Source: Gemmatimonas sp. (GTDB lineage Bacteria; Gemmatimonadota; Gemmatimonadetes; Gemmatimonadales; Gemmatimonadaceae). From it: 64,000 nt of DNA. Both the position numbers and the translations under genes were made by a program. The notes beneath the pieces are model-generated. The model searched no databases. It was not told the origin of the DNA and saw nothing but the letters and a program-made list of their open reading frames with translations. Shown here piece by piece: positions 63,546-64,000 of the stretch. The first letter of the stretch is position 1. Every line of letters begins with the position of its first letter. The stretch lies in assembly GCF_031426495.1 (NCBI RefSeq), contig NZ_JANPLK010000049.1:124001-188000 (forward strand), in the 5' to 3' direction.

Positions 63546-64000
63546 TTAGGCGCCGCCCCGCACGCCATCCGTCGCACGAGTCTGCCAGCCCGCCAGTTGC
63601 TTCCCCACCGGCAACTGCCGCACGCGTACACCCGTCGCCGCGAAGATCGCGTTCGCGATTGCCCCACCGGCCGGCGGCACACCCGGCTCCCCGATGCCAC
63701 CAGGCAGCCCTTCGCTCGCCACCAGATGCACATCGACCACGTGCGGCGCCGCGCGCATGCGCGTCACGCCGTAGTCGCGGTAGTTCGACTGCACCACCTT
63801 GCCGCCCGCAAACGTGACTTCACTGGTGAGCAGGTTGCTCATCGCCATGATCAACGCGCCCTCCATTTGCGCGCGCGCACGATCGGGATTCGCGATGAAG
63901 CCCGCATCAACGGCTACCGTGGTCTTCGGCACCAGCACCGTCCCATCAGGCTGCACATCCACTTCCACCACCATCGCCACGTACGACAAGAAGCTGCGGT
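63546..64000 (-). CDS. C-terminal part of a molybdenum hydroxylase large subunit (partial)
   Basis: The gene runs off the right edge; about 151 C-terminal residues are visible. They match the isoquinoline 1-oxidoreductase/aldehyde-xanthine dehydrogenase beta (molybdopterin-binding) subunit: SYVAMVVEVDV, VDAGFIANPDRARAQMEGAL, and GGIGEPGVPPAGGAIANAIFAATG, whose Glu is the catalytic base beside the molybdenum. The end WQTRATDGVRGGA is not conserved. The electron-transfer iron-sulfur subunit must lie outside the window if present. Confidence 0.88.
   Translation of the reverse strand, partial: RSFLSYVAMVVEVDVQPDGTVLVPKTTVAVDAGFIANPDRARAQMEGALIMAMSNLLTSEVTFAGGKVVQSNYRDYGVTRMRAAPHVVDVHLVASEGLPGGIGEPGVPPAGGAIANAIFAATGVRVRQLPVGKQLAGWQTRATDGVRGGA

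Overview
The window reads as chromosomal DNA of a GC-rich (about two-thirds G+C by eye) Gram-negative-type bacterium, most likely a member of the Gemmatimonadota. The basis is the combination of many secreted or lipidated hydrolases, a SusC/SusD-type outer-membrane pair, a PEP-CTERM protein, LVIVD-propeller and carboxypeptidase-regulatory-like proteins, and four eukaryotic-like Ser/Thr kinases with different C-terminal extensions. This assignment is inference; there is no rRNA, tRNA or ribosomal-protein gene here. About 55 genes are supported. I saw no phage, insertion sequence, CRISPR array or origin.

Layout. 1-12 kb is mixed metabolism and envelope: phosphatidylserine decarboxylase, a YfhO-type membrane protein, an alpha/beta hydrolase, a lactate-dehydrogenase-family enzyme with an unusual specificity residue, a metal-dependent cyclase, Cu/Zn superoxide dismutase, a flavin amine oxidase coupled to an M23 peptidase, and a fatty acid desaturase. 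12-18 kb is a SusC-SusD-DUF4397 operon. 18-26 kb has a membrane kinase overlapping an unrecognised membrane protein, a short cytochrome P450 coupled to an M20 amidohydrolase, an AbrB/PIN toxin-antitoxin pair and an M28 peptidase. 26-30 kb carries two copies of a divergent hydrolase/flavoprotein module. In each copy a different partner has decayed, and a PEP-CTERM gene lies between them.

30-40 kb has a kinase-propeller protein coupled to a flavoprotein, a broken VOC gene, a low-GC NTF2-like gene, HicAB, ferredoxin-NADP reductase divergent from a third kinase, and a phosphodiesterase lipoprotein. 40-50 kb is rich in exported hydrolases (creatininase-like, S41-like, CocE/NonD with a divergent PadR regulator, trypsin-like, M1 and M24). 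49-57 kb has flotillin-NfeD, a DMT transporter, an LVIVD/DUF305 pair and a protein of a family annotated as 3-methyladenine glycosylase. 57-64 kb has an ABC-F ATPase, a frameshifted secreted-protein gene, an operon of two related small secreted proteins followed by a TPR kinase, and the end of a molybdenum hydroxylase large subunit.

Shared themes are export and periplasmic degradation of peptides and esters, kinase signalling at the membrane, frequent 4-nt start/stop overlaps (ATGA or GTGA), and several genes whose start codon sits 6-8 nt after a TANNNT hexamer, which suggests leaderless mRNAs.
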